Origin: an uncultured Collinsella sp.
GTDB taxonomy: Bacteria > Actinomycetota > Coriobacteriia > Coriobacteriales > Coriobacteriaceae
Length of the DNA: 61,608 nucleotides
Assembly (NCBI GenBank): GCA_902496455.1
Contig: CABVAY010000009.1
Coordinates: forward strand, 1 to 61,608
Direction: 5' to 3'
Below the pieces are notes generated by a model. That model was not told where the DNA came from, searched no databases, and saw only the letters and a program-made list of their open reading frames with translations. Below are positions 17,065 through 25,238 of this stretch, piece after piece. The position numbers and the translations under genes are program-made. How positions within the stretch are numbered: position 1 is the first letter of the stretch; the number at the start of each line of letters is the position of its first letter.

Positions 17065-17406
17065 CTACTCCCAGGCTCCCCATACATCGGGGCAATAACC
17101 GACGGTGGCCTTCTTACCGTTGCGCACGATGGGCTCGGCTAGAACCTGCTGGTTCTCGAGCAGCTTGTCGAAGCGCTGGCTAGGGGTGAGGTGCTGGATG
17201 AGCGCGAGCGTCTCCTCGTCCTTGGCTTTGGGGTTGAGCAGCTTGTCGATGCCGCCGACCGCCTGCATCACGCTCGTGAGCTCGCCCTTGCTCATCTCCT
17301 TTTCCTTAAGGTCGATAAACTGCACCTTAATGCAGCGCTCTTTGAAGAAGCGCTGTGCTTTCTTGGTATCGAAGGACTTTTTGGTGCCAAAAATCTGCAC
17401 GTTCAT
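17065..17406 (-). CDS. ArsC/Spx-like thioredoxin-fold protein without catalytic Cys
   Basis: A 113-residue member of the ArsC/Spx/YffB fold. The body (LLNPKAKDEETLALIQHLTPSQRFDKLLENQQVLAEPIVRNGKK) matches the family, including the RPI-like EPIVRNG segment. The N-terminal active-site loop reads FGTKKSFDTKKA, where relatives have a Cys-containing loop such as GIKNCDTIKKA. The redox cysteine is therefore missing, and arsenate reductase activity is not expected. It may act as a binding or regulatory protein. It lies 17 bp downstream of the flavin reductase gene on the same strand and may be cotranscribed with it. Confidence 0.8.
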   Translation of the reverse strand: MNVQIFGTKKSFDTKKAQRFFKERCIKVQFIDLKEKEMSKGELTSVMQAVGGIDKLLNPKAKDEETLALIQHLTPSQRFDKLLENQQVLAEPIVRNGKKATVGYCPDVWGAWE

Positions 17407-17423
17407 GTATTTGTTCCGCCGTT

Positions 17424-18047
17424 CTACCTGATGAAGTTGGTCGTTGCTCGATCTGCCTCGGGTGCGTTGATGCCGGCGGCCTGTCCTGCCTCGATACAGC
17501 GAAGGAGCCAGGCCATGTTTTTGCCGATGTTGCGCATGGTGGCAAGGCCCTCGGCGTCCCCATTGGCGTCGCCGGGCACGCGACCAAACACGTTGTTCCA
17601 GTACGTGGAGGCAACCACGGGCATCTGGTTGATGGTGAAGTACTTGTTGAGTACGTCGAAGGTCGTCGACGTACCGCCGCGACGGGCGACGGCGATGGCA
17701 GCGCCCGGCTTGTGCGCAAAGGCCTTGCTGCCGGCATAGAAGGCGCGATCGAGGGCCGAAAGGATGCGGCCGCTGGGGTGCGCATAGTAGACAGGTGAGC
17801 CAAAAACAAAGCCATCTGCCTGCTCGGCGGCAGCGATGAGCTCGTTCACTACGTCATCGTCAAAGGTGCAGCGACCGCCAAGCTTGCCGCACTGGCCGCA
17901 ACCGATGCAATCGCGAATGGGCTTGGCGCCCAGCTGAAACACCTCGGTATCAATGCCTTCGGCATTGAGCTGCTCGGCGACCTCGGCGAGTGCGCGGGCG
18001 GTGTTGCCGTTTGCCTTGGGGCTGCCATTGACCAAAAGAACCTTCAT
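17424..18047 (-). CDS. NADPH-dependent FMN reductase / flavodoxin-fold oxidoreductase
   Basis: A 207-residue flavodoxin-like enzyme. The FMN phosphate loop is VNGSPKANGNT, and the flavin-ring loop is FGSPVYYAHPSG. A Cys cluster, CIGCGQC then GRC near 47-60, resembles iron-sulfur flavoproteins, although spacing is compact and only four cysteines are present. The family reduces FMN or quinone-like substrates with NAD(P)H. The ATG at 18047 follows AGGGAGTTTGTG; an adjacent GTG at 18050 is possible. The ArsC-like gene follows at once. Confidence 0.85.
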   Translation of the reverse strand: MKVLLVNGSPKANGNTARALAEVAEQLNAEGIDTEVFQLGAKPIRDCIGCGQCGKLGGRCTFDDDVVNELIAAAEQADGFVFGSPVYYAHPSGRILSALDRAFYAGSKAFAHKPGAAIAVARRGGTSTTFDVLNKYFTINQMPVVASTYWNNVFGRVPGDANGDAEGLATMRNIGKNMAWLLRCIEAGQAAGINAPEADRATTNFIR

Positions 18048-18121
18048 CACAAACTCCCTCTGCTTTTGGTGACTTCTGCAGAGGATTATCGCACGATGGG
18101 GGAGGCGGCGCGGGCGCGGTG

Positions 18122-19651
18122 CTAATCCAGTTTGGTACCTGGCACCTGCACGGCTTTCCCGAGCAACGCTTTGAGCTCGTTCAAAATGGAAACGGGCTGT
18201 CGGTCAACGCTGTTCAGATGGAGCGTGGCCACGCGAATGGGCGGCTGATATTCAAGCGAGCCGATGAGCACGGGAGAACCCAGGAATCGTTCGATTTCGT
18301 TTGCGAGCTCGTCGATTGCCTCGGGGCCGAGCTCATCGAAAAGCGCCACGAACATTGGTCCCGTCGAGCGGAACAGGCGACCCTTGCCGCGCGAACAATC
18401 CATGAGGCAGGCGGCGCTTTCGGCGAGCACGCGGTCGCCTGCATCGAATCCAAAGCGGGCATTGACTTCGGCGATATCGTCGACCTTAATGGCAATAAAG
18501 CCTGCCTTGCGCGGCACGCGACGCATTTCGCCAATGGCGTTGACCAGGGCGTGAATATCGCCCAGGCCGGTCACGGAATCGGTCGTATCTGCCAAGCTTC
18601 GGTTGATGATAATGCCCACATACATGTTGGGCTCGGTATCGGTTCCATCCAAGCGGTAGCCCGTGCAGTCGCAAAGCACGTATTTTCCAGTGGCATCCAT
18701 TACGCGATACTGCATGTAGTGGAAGTGCCACGTGCCGTTTATCACCATGTCGAGCTCGGCGCGTACGTTGTCGCGGTCCTCGGGATGAACGCGGGCGAGC
18801 CACATGTCGAGTGAGTTAAAAGGGTGCTGGGAGGGCAGGTCAAAATCGCGCACGGCGTTAACCGACCATTGCGATTCGCCCGTATCGAGGTTAAGGATGA
18901 ACGGATAGCGCGTCTCGGAGCTCATGGAGATCGCTTGGAACGCTCGGTCGTTGCAGGGAAGCTGATCGACGATTGGGCGTTGCGGCGCATCATTGTCTTT
19001 CGGTTGCTGCACACGATGCATAAGCTTATAGCGATACATCTTGCGATCGGCATCCATCGTCATCTGACGACGCGTGTCGCCGGCAAGTGGATCGACGCGC
19101 GAGCAGCCAAAGCTAAAACTGCCGATCATGGGCGCCTTGCCGCCTGAGCTCGCCTCGATCAGCCCGGCACGTACCTGCTCCAAGCGCTGCTCGAGTTCAG
19201 CCTCGTTTGCGGAGGGCGAGATGAGCACAAACTCGTCTCCACCGATACGGAACAGCATCTCATCGTGCTCCATGGTTTCGGAGAGCGTGCGGCAGATGCT
19301 CAGAATATAGCGATTGCCTTCGGCGTGGCCAAACCTATCATTGCAATGTTTGAGATGGTCGATGTCAATATAGGCGCAGGTAAAGGGGTCGCCTTTGCGC
19401 CAGAGCTGCTCGACGTGACGGTCGAATCCGTTGCGGTTGCCCAAGTTGGTGAGCGGGTCGATATGGGCGTTGCTCTCAAGCAGCCGGCGCTCTTGTTGCA
19501 GGATGGCATGCGTCTTTTGCAGTTGCTCGCCAACGGCGCGTAGTTCAGCAGGCAGCGCGGCAACATCGAGTTCGGCGGTCGAGATGCCATTCGCAAGTCG
19601 CTGAAGATAGACAATAATCGATTGCTCACCCAGGCGATATGACTCGTTCAT
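18122..19651 (-). CDS. GGDEF diguanylate cyclase with PAS and degenerate second GGDEF
   Basis: A 509-residue cytoplasmic signalling protein. A coiled-coil N-terminus (to about 75) leads to a complete GGDEF domain (DPLTNLGNRNGF, then the active site RIGGDEF). A PAS-like domain follows (SLDMWLARVHPEDRDNV and FHYMQYRVMDATGKYV). The C-terminal domain has a GGDEF-like fold (DSVTGLGDIHALVN, AIKVDDIAEVNARFGFDAGDRVL), but its signature is replaced by RSTGPMF, so it should be inactive and may be a ligand-binding or dimerisation module. No transmembrane segment is visible. The ATG at 19651 has AAGGAGG upstream. An EAL remnant lies directly upstream, so the locus may once have encoded a fuller c-di-GMP system. 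Confidence 0.85.
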   Translation of the reverse strand: MNESYRLGEQSIIVYLQRLANGISTAELDVAALPAELRAVGEQLQKTHAILQQERRLLESNAHIDPLTNLGNRNGFDRHVEQLWRKGDPFTCAYIDIDHLKHCNDRFGHAEGNRYILSICRTLSETMEHDEMLFRIGGDEFVLISPSANEAELEQRLEQVRAGLIEASSGGKAPMIGSFSFGCSRVDPLAGDTRRQMTMDADRKMYRYKLMHRVQQPKDNDAPQRPIVDQLPCNDRAFQAISMSSETRYPFILNLDTGESQWSVNAVRDFDLPSQHPFNSLDMWLARVHPEDRDNVRAELDMVINGTWHFHYMQYRVMDATGKYVLCDCTGYRLDGTDTEPNMYVGIIINRSLADTTDSVTGLGDIHALVNAIGEMRRVPRKAGFIAIKVDDIAEVNARFGFDAGDRVLAESAACLMDCSRGKGRLFRSTGPMFVALFDELGPEAIDELANEIERFLGSPVLIGSLEYQPPIRVATLHLNSVDRQPVSILNELKALLGKAVQVPGTKLD

Positions 19652-19778
19652 GATGGATAACCTCCTTGGGCGGAACAACGGTTTGTATCATATCCCCAAT
19701 TCGGTTTGAATTGGGGATATAAGTTAGCTAATGGAGACAAATTCCCCCTCCGGCGGTGGCGTTTTGCGCGCGAGCGTA

Positions 19779-20075
19779 TCAGTTGTTATTGCCACCATCG
19801 AGCAATGCCTCAAAATCCTTCGCCGGCATGGGACGGTAGTAGAGGAAGCCCTGAGCGTAGCGGGCGCCCATTTGTCGTAGCATGTTTGCCTGCTCATTTG
19901 TTTCGACGCCTTCAACCACGACGGGCAGATGGAGCGACTGCGCCATCTCGAGCATCGATGACACGATCTGCGCGCTGCGGCCTTGATCGCGGTCGGTGGG
20001 CGCAATCTGCCAAATGTGCTTGTCGAGCGTCACCATAAAGCCGCTTTCCTCGAGTGCGGGGATATGGGTGCACAT
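19779..20075 (-). pseudogene. Internally deleted EAL-domain remnant
   Basis: On the minus strand the translation shows the start of an EAL domain (IPALEESGFMVTLDKHIWQIA) fused directly to its C-terminal part (GRSAQIVSSMLEMAQSLHLP, then VVVEGVETNEQANMLRQMG and YAQGFLYYRPMP). About 130 residues that should lie between are gone, including the metal-binding and catalytic core, so no phosphodiesterase activity is possible. The frame has no good start and runs into the divergent patatin promoter region. It is a decayed c-di-GMP phosphodiesterase, perhaps from a GGDEF-EAL ancestor related to the neighbouring gene. Confidence 0.75.
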
Positions 20076-20203
20076 GCTGTGGACGGCTATTATTCGACAG
20101 GCGGTAGCGCGACGATGCGATGTTCGATGAAAATGCGACTGAGACGATATATGTTGACGGGTATACTTGTCCCGGTTTAAAACGCAGGAACGGAGATGGT
20201 CGC

Positions 20204-21073
20204 ATGGCACAGCCGGATACGACGCACACGGTGGGGCTTGCGCTCGAGGGAGGCGGCTACCGCGGTATGTATACGGCGGGCGTGCTCGACGTTTGGATGG
20301 AGCACGGTTTGACCTGCGACCATATGGTGGGTGTCTCGGCGGGCGCGGCGTTTGGCTACAACTTTAAATCGCGCCAGATCGGCCGCGCCATTCGCTACAA
20401 CAAGGCCTATTGTGCCGATAAGCGCTATGCGGGTGTGACCAGCTGGTTGCGAACCGGTGACATGTTCAATGCCGATTTTGCCTATCACGAGGTGCCCATC
20501 GAGCGCGATCCCATCGACCTGGAGACATATCGCGCCTGCCCTATGCGGTTTACGTGCGTGTGTACCGATATCGAGACGGGCAAGGCCGTCTACCACGACC
20601 TGCCCTATGGCGATGAGAGGGATATCGAGTGGATTCGGGCGTCATCGGCGATTCCCGTGGCGACGCGTCCCGTTGCTATTGGCGGGCATAAGTATCTGGA
20701 TGGTGGCGTGGCTGATTCCATTCCCAGCGCTTGGTTGTTTGCGCAGGGGTATGACCGCAATATCGTGGTACTCACGCAGCCGGCGGGCTTTGTGAAGCAA
20801 CCCAACAGCGTGATGCCCATGCTGCGGCGCGTGTTCCGTCACTACCCGGAGTTTGTTGCAGCGCTCGAGCATCGGCATGAGGTCTACAATGCCACGCTCG
20901 ATGACTTGGCACGTCGTGAGGCTGCCGGCGAAATCTTTGTGGTGCGGCCGAGCGAATCGGTGAAGGTGCCGTCGCTGTGCCGCGAGCCCGATGAACTCGA
21001 GCGCATCTACCAGATTGGTCGCCGCGATGCGGAGGCGACCTTGCCGGCGTTGGAAGCGTATCTGGCGGGGTAA
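20204..21073 (+). CDS. Patatin-like phospholipase
   Basis: A 289-residue serine lipid acyl hydrolase. The oxyanion loop is GGGYRG at 16-21, the nucleophile elbow is GVSAG at 43-47 with Ser45, and the dyad Asp lies in KYLDGGVADSIP. This is the RssA/YjjU-type bacterial patatin group. There is no signal peptide, so it acts in the cytosol on membrane lipids. The ATG at 20204 follows GGAGATGGTCGC; an upstream in-frame ATG at 20120 overlaps a decayed region and has weaker support. TATACT at about 20163 is a plausible -10 element. The gene ends at a strong bidirectional hairpin. Confidence 0.9.
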   Translation: MAQPDTTHTVGLALEGGGYRGMYTAGVLDVWMEHGLTCDHMVGVSAGAAFGYNFKSRQIGRAIRYNKAYCADKRYAGVTSWLRTGDMFNADFAYHEVPIERDPIDLETYRACPMRFTCVCTDIETGKAVYHDLPYGDERDIEWIRASSAIPVATRPVAIGGHKYLDGGVADSIPSAWLFAQGYDRNIVVLTQPAGFVKQPNSVMPMLRRVFRHYPEFVAALEHRHEVYNATLDDLARREAAGEIFVVRPSESVKVPSLCREPDELERIYQIGRRDAEATLPALEAYLAG

Positions 21074-21084
21074 GGGTCGCATGC

Positions 21085-21130
21085 GGAAAGCGCATCCCGG
21101 AATGGAGGTCCAAACTGGGATGCGCTTTCC
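21085..21130. terminator. Hairpin between patatin and thiE
   Basis: A 14-bp perfect stem (GGAAAGCGCATCCC with its complement) with an 18-nt loop lies between the convergent patatin gene and the thi operon. Confidence 0.8.
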
Positions 21131-21174
21131 ATTGCTGAAGATATGAGGCTGCGGATCAGCTGCTCGGCTTATGC

Positions 21175-21870
21175 CTATGCCTGCTGCCAAGTGTCGACGA
21201 GCTCCTTGGCCGCGGCGTAGGGGTCATCGGCGCTGCAGACGGCACTCACCACAAAGAAGCCGTCGACGCCGGTGGCCTTGAGCTGCGGCAGGTCGGCCGT
21301 CTTGACGCCGCCGCCCACCACGATGGGCACGGGGCTTGCCGCGTGGAGTGCGGCCAGGTCCTCAAAGCTCTTGGTGATGATAGAGCCGTCGGCCGCGCGT
21401 CCGCAGTCGCGCTTGGTCTCGGTCTCGTGGAGCGGGCCGATGCCCAGGTAGTCGACCAGGCTCATGTCGGCGGTCTTGACGTACTCGAGCATCTCCTCGC
21501 AACGGGCCGAAAGGCCCACAATGGCATCGGGGCCCAGCAGCTTGCGGCAGACCTCGACGGGAATGTCGCTCTGGCCTACGTGCACGCCGTCGACGGCAAT
21601 GCCCTGCTCGCGCGCGGCGAGTACACAGTCCAGGCGGTCGTCGATTAACAGGGCGACCTGACCGGTCTTGCCAGCCTGTGCGATTGCCTGCGCGGCGTTG
21701 CCGGTCAGTGCAATGATCTCGCGGGCGCTTGCCACCTTGGAGCGCACCTGGATACAGGTAAAGCCTGCGTCGAGCGCCTGGGCCACCACATCGCCCACGG
21801 GGCGCCCGAGGGTGTTTTCGGGGCCGAGTACCAGATAGGCCGAGATATCAAGGTTGTCGCGGATGCTCAT
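21175..21870 (-). CDS. thiE: Thiamine-phosphate synthase
   Basis: A 231-residue TIM-barrel enzyme that joins HMP-PP to hydroxyethylthiazole phosphate to give thiamine phosphate. Family features include QVRSK near 40 (phosphate and Mg site), LLIDDRLDCVLA, DGVHVGQSDIP, VGLSA, DYLGIGPLHETETK and VVGGGVKTADL. The ATG at 21870 has AGGAGGAAG in front and overlaps the stop of the thiamine-binding protein gene by 4 bp (ATGA), showing tight operon coupling. It is the last gene of the TPP-riboswitch operon. Confidence 0.95.
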   Translation of the reverse strand: MSIRDNLDISAYLVLGPENTLGRPVGDVVAQALDAGFTCIQVRSKVASAREIIALTGNAAQAIAQAGKTGQVALLIDDRLDCVLAAREQGIAVDGVHVGQSDIPVEVCRKLLGPDAIVGLSARCEEMLEYVKTADMSLVDYLGIGPLHETETKRDCGRAADGSIITKSFEDLAALHAASPVPIVVGGGVKTADLPQLKATGVDGFFVVSAVCSADDPYAAAKELVDTWQQA

Positions 21871-22208
21871 CGTGCTTCCTCCTGCTTCTTGATCTGTGCT
21901 TCCATGCGCTCGAGCTTGCCGGTCATGGTGTCGGTAAATCCGGGCCGAATATCGGCTTTGAGCACGACTTCGGTGCGGATGCCCTTGCTCGCCAACACAA
22001 AGGTTGCGTCGCGCACGACCTGCATGACCTCGTCCCAGTCGCCCTCGATCTCGGTGAACATCGAGGTGGTGCGGTTGGGAAGGCCGCTCTCGCGTATGAC
22101 GCGCACGACCTCGGCGACCTCGGCGGACAGCTCGTCGCCGGTGCCGCACGGGGCGATGGCCACGGCGATGAGCGTGTTCATTCCGGCATTGGTTGCGGGC
22201 TCGGACAT
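21867..22208 (-). CDS. Thiamine-binding protein (DUF77/MTH1187 family)
   Basis: A small 113-residue ferredoxin-like-fold protein. The region LIAVAIAPCGTGDELSAEVAEVVRVI (read in parts) and NRTTSMFTEIEGDWDEVMQVV match the PF01910 thiamine-binding family. Members bind thiamine or its precursors in the cytosol. It sits between thiM and thiE with a 3-bp gap on one side and a 4-bp overlap on the other. Placement in a TPP-riboswitch operon supports a thiamine role. The first Met (22208) gives MSEPATNAG; the Met nine residues in is an alternative. Confidence 0.87.
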   Translation of the reverse strand: MSEPATNAGMNTLIAVAIAPCGTGDELSAEVAEVVRVIRESGLPNRTTSMFTEIEGDWDEVMQVVRDATFVLASKGIRTEVVLKADIRPGFTDTMTGKLERMEAQIKKQEEAR

Positions 22209-22211
22209 GGC

Positions 22212-23051
22212 TTACGCCTCCTCGAGCTCGAGCTGGTTGTTGGCGATGTCCTGGGCGCTCGCGCGGTAGAGCTCGTCGATAAAGGCGACCTTAAAGCTTG
22301 CCGGGGCGTCGGCGACAGCGGCGGCACGCGTGCCGGCAACGTTGTAGACCGCGGTGCCGCAGATGGCTGCCGTAAACGGGTCGGCGGCACAGGCGTACAC
22401 GGCCAGCACGCCTCCCTGCGAGCAGCCGCAACCGGTGATCTTGGACATGAGCGGGCTGCCGCCGTGGGACTTGGCCACGGTTGTGCCGTCGGTAATCAGG
22501 TCGACTTCGCCCGAGACCACAACGGCGCCGCCGGTGTAGCGGGCGACCGCCACGGCGGCATCGCGGGCAGCGTCTACCGTGTCGGTGGTATCGACACCGC
22601 GCACGCGGCTCAGATCGGCCGCCTCGCCCTCAAGACCCCACAGGCCGGCGAGCGCGATGATCTCGGAGGCGTTGCCGCGCACGATGGCGGGCTTGTACTG
22701 CTTGAGTTCGTTTACCAACTGGGTGCGCAGGCTACCGATGCCCAGGCCCACCGGATCGAGCACCCAGGGCTTGCCGGCGTCGTGTGCCGCCTTGGCCGCG
22801 CGGGGAATCGTCTGCTCGTAGATGGGGAAGAGCGTACCCATATTGAGATAGATGGCGCCGCCGCCGGCAACGAGTGCCTCGCCCTCGTCGGGCAGATAGA
22901 CCATGGCGGCCGATCCGCCCACGGCGAGCTGCGCGTTGGCGACAAAGTCGATCGTCACCGTGTTGGTGATGGAGCCGGCCATCGGATTGGTGGCGCGAAT
23001 CTCCTCTACGGCCTTGACCATATGTTGTTTAAGCTGTTCCGAATCAATCAC
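22212..23051 (-). CDS. thiM: Hydroxyethylthiazole kinase
   Basis: A 279-residue ribokinase-like enzyme that phosphorylates the thiazole moiety for thiamine salvage. Evidence includes NPMAGSITNTVTIDFVAN near the start, PWVLDPVGLG, IVRGNASEI, and the catalytic anion-hole GCGCSQGGVLA (where most family members have GTGC). The start is most likely the GTG at 23051, which has AAGGAGGCATGTGCA in front; the open frame continues upstream only through the riboswitch. It heads the operon thiM, thiamine-binding protein, thiE. thiC and thiD are not in the window, so only salvage is documented here. Confidence 0.93.
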   Translation of the reverse strand: MIDSEQLKQHMVKAVEEIRATNPMAGSITNTVTIDFVANAQLAVGGSAAMVYLPDEGEALVAGGGAIYLNMGTLFPIYEQTIPRAAKAAHDAGKPWVLDPVGLGIGSLRTQLVNELKQYKPAIVRGNASEIIALAGLWGLEGEAADLSRVRGVDTTDTVDAARDAAVAVARYTGGAVVVSGEVDLITDGTTVAKSHGGSPLMSKITGCGCSQGGVLAVYACAADPFTAAICGTAVYNVAGTRAAAVADAPASFKVAFIDELYRASAQDIANNQLELEEA

Positions 23052-23073
23052 TGCACATGCCTCCTTGGCATAG

Positions 23074-23103
23074 AAAAGGGGCGCTGTGCATAGACAGCGC
23101 CCC
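23074..23103 (-). terminator. Expression-platform terminator of the TPP riboswitch
   Basis: On the minus strand GGGGCGCTGT pairs with ACAGCGCCCC and is followed by TTTT. It lies between the aptamer and the thiM start, as expected for transcriptional attenuation by thiamine pyrophosphate. Confidence 0.85.
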
Positions 23104-23118
23104 TGTAAAGGCGGCATG

Positions 23119-23213
23119 CTCCCTACGCCAGCATTAACTGACAGGTTCAAAGGATTGGGCCCCATGCCCTCTCAGCCTTGTGGTTTGCACCGCCGGCACT
23201 CCCGCATCGAATC
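23119..23213 (-). promoter_or_regulatory. TPP riboswitch aptamer (thi box)
   Basis: Read on the minus strand, this segment has the conserved thi-box pieces in order: GGGAGTGCC, then GGCTGAGAGGG, then CCTTTGAACCTG, and finally GCTGGCGTAGGGAG. Helices P1-P5 can be drawn from these. It senses thiamine pyrophosphate and controls thiM, the thiamine-binding protein and thiE through the adjoining terminator. Confidence 0.95.
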
Positions 23214-23234
23214 TGTTGTTCCCTATACTAGCGC

Positions 23235-23336
23235 ACCTGCCAAAAAGGGACAGGTTTATTTTGGCAGGTGGCAACAGGGGCGCTGTATTTTCCCAGATAA
23301 AACCTGCCAAAATAAACCTGTCCCTTATTGGTAGGT
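23235..23336. repeat. Inverted pair of REP-like hairpins (BIME-like)
   Basis: Two 35-bp units at 23235-23269 and 23302-23336 lie in opposite orientation and differ at only about two positions. Each can fold alone (CCTGCC...GGCAGG) or the two can pair into one long hairpin. Unit one matches the copy at 5308-5342. The pair fills the gap between the divergent thi operon and HAD gene and overlaps where their -35 regions should be. Confidence 0.85.
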
Positions 23337-23376
23337 CGTTACAATGGTTACGGTGAAAATGACGGGGGGGGGCTCT

Positions 23377-24285
23377 ATGATCAAACTTGTGCTGACCGAT
23401 ATGGACGATACGCTGATTCCGGCTGGACATGACGGTGTCAGCGACTACGCCATTGAGGGTATTCATGCCATGCAGGCGGCGGGTCTGCACCTTGGTCCGG
23501 TTTCGGGTCGTCAGCCGTCCGCGATGGGCTGGATGTTCAAAAATCGTTCCGAGTGCTTTTCGACTGGCGCGTTCTGTAACGGCCAGGTGATGTTTGTCGA
23601 CGGCGAAGTAGTCGCCTCGCGCGCAATCGACAACGATGCCCTTATGCGTTTAGCCGATTATTTTGAACAGGAGACCGACGATACGTATTTGAAGGTCTAC
23701 CGTCTGGGTGATGACTTTTGGAATAACGATGCCTATTGCGTGACAAGCGATCCCGAGCGTGTGCGTCGCGCCATGAAGTCAGGCGGCAACGCGTGGCTCA
23801 AGGGCGAAGAGGCTCCCTGTCGTCCTGTCGTTGACGATGCCCCGGTATACAAGGCGAATATCTGGAGTGCCCGTTCGCGCGAGGAGCTCGCCGAGCTGCG
23901 CGAGCGTGTTGCCGCTGAGGTGCCGGAGCTCTCGCTCGTGTTTCCCAACAACCGCGTGCGCCTGTTCGACGTTCTTCCGACCGGCTGGGACAAGGGCTGC
24001 GCTGCGCTGGAGCTGGCGCGTGCTTTGGGCCTGATGCCCGACGAGGTGGCCGTATTCGGCGATTCCGATAACGATTTGCCCATGATCGATGCCGTTCCCA
24101 ACTCCGTTGCAGTCGCCAATGCCAACGAGGCCGTCACGGCTGCCGCACGCTGGCATATTGGCGCTGCGGCAGATGATGCGGTTGCCGGGGCTCTGCATCA
24201 GATTGCCGCCTGCGCCGCGACGGGGGAGATGCCGTCGTTTATGAGCCAAATGGACACGGCGGGTTTTGACGTCACGAACGTCTAG
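23377..24285 (+). CDS. HAD-superfamily (Cof-type) phosphatase
   Basis: A 302-residue cytosolic hydrolase. Motif I is DMDDTLIP at 8-15, the C2-type cap fills the middle, and motif IV is FGDSDNDLPMID near residue 230. The motif III lysine lies in the WDKGCA segment. Cof-type HADs dephosphorylate sugar phosphates and related metabolites such as pyridoxal phosphate; the substrate is not predictable here. The ATG at 23377 follows a run of nine G residues (23364-23372) that would have to serve as the ribosome site. An in-frame ATG at 23344 would place the run inside the gene. The LysR gene follows after 10 bp. Confidence 0.88.
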   Translation: MIKLVLTDMDDTLIPAGHDGVSDYAIEGIHAMQAAGLHLGPVSGRQPSAMGWMFKNRSECFSTGAFCNGQVMFVDGEVVASRAIDNDALMRLADYFEQETDDTYLKVYRLGDDFWNNDAYCVTSDPERVRRAMKSGGNAWLKGEEAPCRPVVDDAPVYKANIWSARSREELAELRERVAAEVPELSLVFPNNRVRLFDVLPTGWDKGCAALELARALGLMPDEVAVFGDSDNDLPMIDAVPNSVAVANANEAVTAAARWHIGAAADDAVAGALHQIAACAATGEMPSFMSQMDTAGFDVTNV

Positions 24286-24295
24286 GGAGAAAGCC

Positions 24296-25192
24296 ATGAA
24301 GCTCCAGCAACTCAGATATGTCGTCAAAGTTGCCGAATGCGGCAGCATCACCGAGGCCTCGCGCCGGCTCTTTGTGTCGCAGCCTTCGATTACCGCGTCG
24401 ATCCGCGATCTCGAAAACGAGATGGGTGTGCATATCTTTGAGCGCACCAACAAGGGTGTCATTGTGTCCGAGGAAGGCGAGACCTTCTTGGGGTACGCGC
24501 GCCAGGTGCTCGACCAGGCCGACCTGCTCGAGGGCAAGTACAAAGGTACGTCCGAGCAGGTGCCGCACTTTAGTGTGAGCTGCCAGCATTATTCCTTTGC
24601 CGTTAATGCGTTTGTCGATGTGATCCGCGAGTTCGATGCCGCGCGCTACGACTTTACCCTGCGCGAGGAGCAGACCCACGAGATTATCGAGGATGTCGCG
24701 CATATGAAAAGCGAGCTGGGCATCCTGTATCTGTCGGAGCACAATCGCGAGGTCATCGAGCGCATGCTGGTGGCCAACGAGCTCGTGTTCGAAGGGCTCT
24801 TCTGCGCCACGCCGCATGTCTTCGTCTGCGCCGACCATCCGCTGGCGGGCCGCTCCAGCGTGACGCTCGAGGATCTGGAAGACTACCCGTTCCTGTCCTA
24901 CGAGCAGGGCAGCTATAACTCGTTTTATTATTCCGAGGAGCTGACCTCGACCTTTGAGCGTCGCAAGAATATCCGCGTGCGTGACCGTGCGACGCTGTTC
25001 AATTTGGCCATGGGCCTCAACGGCTACACGGTATGCTCGGGCGTGATCAGCCACGAGCTCAACGGCCCCGGCATTATCTCGATTCCGCTCGACGTGGACG
25101 AGTACATGGAGATCGGCATTATTACGCGCAAGAACACGACGCTCACGCGCTACGGTCGGGCCTATATCGACGCGATTCGTCAGCATATCTAG
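24296..25192 (+). CDS. LysR-family transcriptional regulator
   Basis: A 298-residue regulator. The N-terminal winged helix has EASRRLFVSQPSITASIRDLENEMG, and the effector domain includes VFVCADHPLAGRSSVTLEDLEDYPFLSYEQGSYNSF in adjoining pieces. It resembles the CysB/CbbR-type group. The ATG at 24296 follows AGGGAGAAAGCC. It is 10 bp after the HAD gene, probably cotranscribed, and stands 155 bp before a MetE-like gene on the same strand. The perfect dyad at 25239-25261 between them is a likely binding site. Confidence 0.9.
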   Translation: MKLQQLRYVVKVAECGSITEASRRLFVSQPSITASIRDLENEMGVHIFERTNKGVIVSEEGETFLGYARQVLDQADLLEGKYKGTSEQVPHFSVSCQHYSFAVNAFVDVIREFDAARYDFTLREEQTHEIIEDVAHMKSELGILYLSEHNREVIERMLVANELVFEGLFCATPHVFVCADHPLAGRSSVTLEDLEDYPFLSYEQGSYNSFYYSEELTSTFERRKNIRVRDRATLFNLAMGLNGYTVCSGVISHELNGPGIISIPLDVDEYMEIGIITRKNTTLTRYGRAYIDAIRQHI

Positions 25193-25238
25193 GCTGCTGT
25201 GCTCCGCACGGTTCAAGTCTCTTTATGACAGTCCAGAC

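Noticed and set aside
15761..17098. 445-residue open frame on the plus strand
   Set aside because: Antisense to the CobW-like GTPase, which has clear motifs and a Shine-Dalgarno site.
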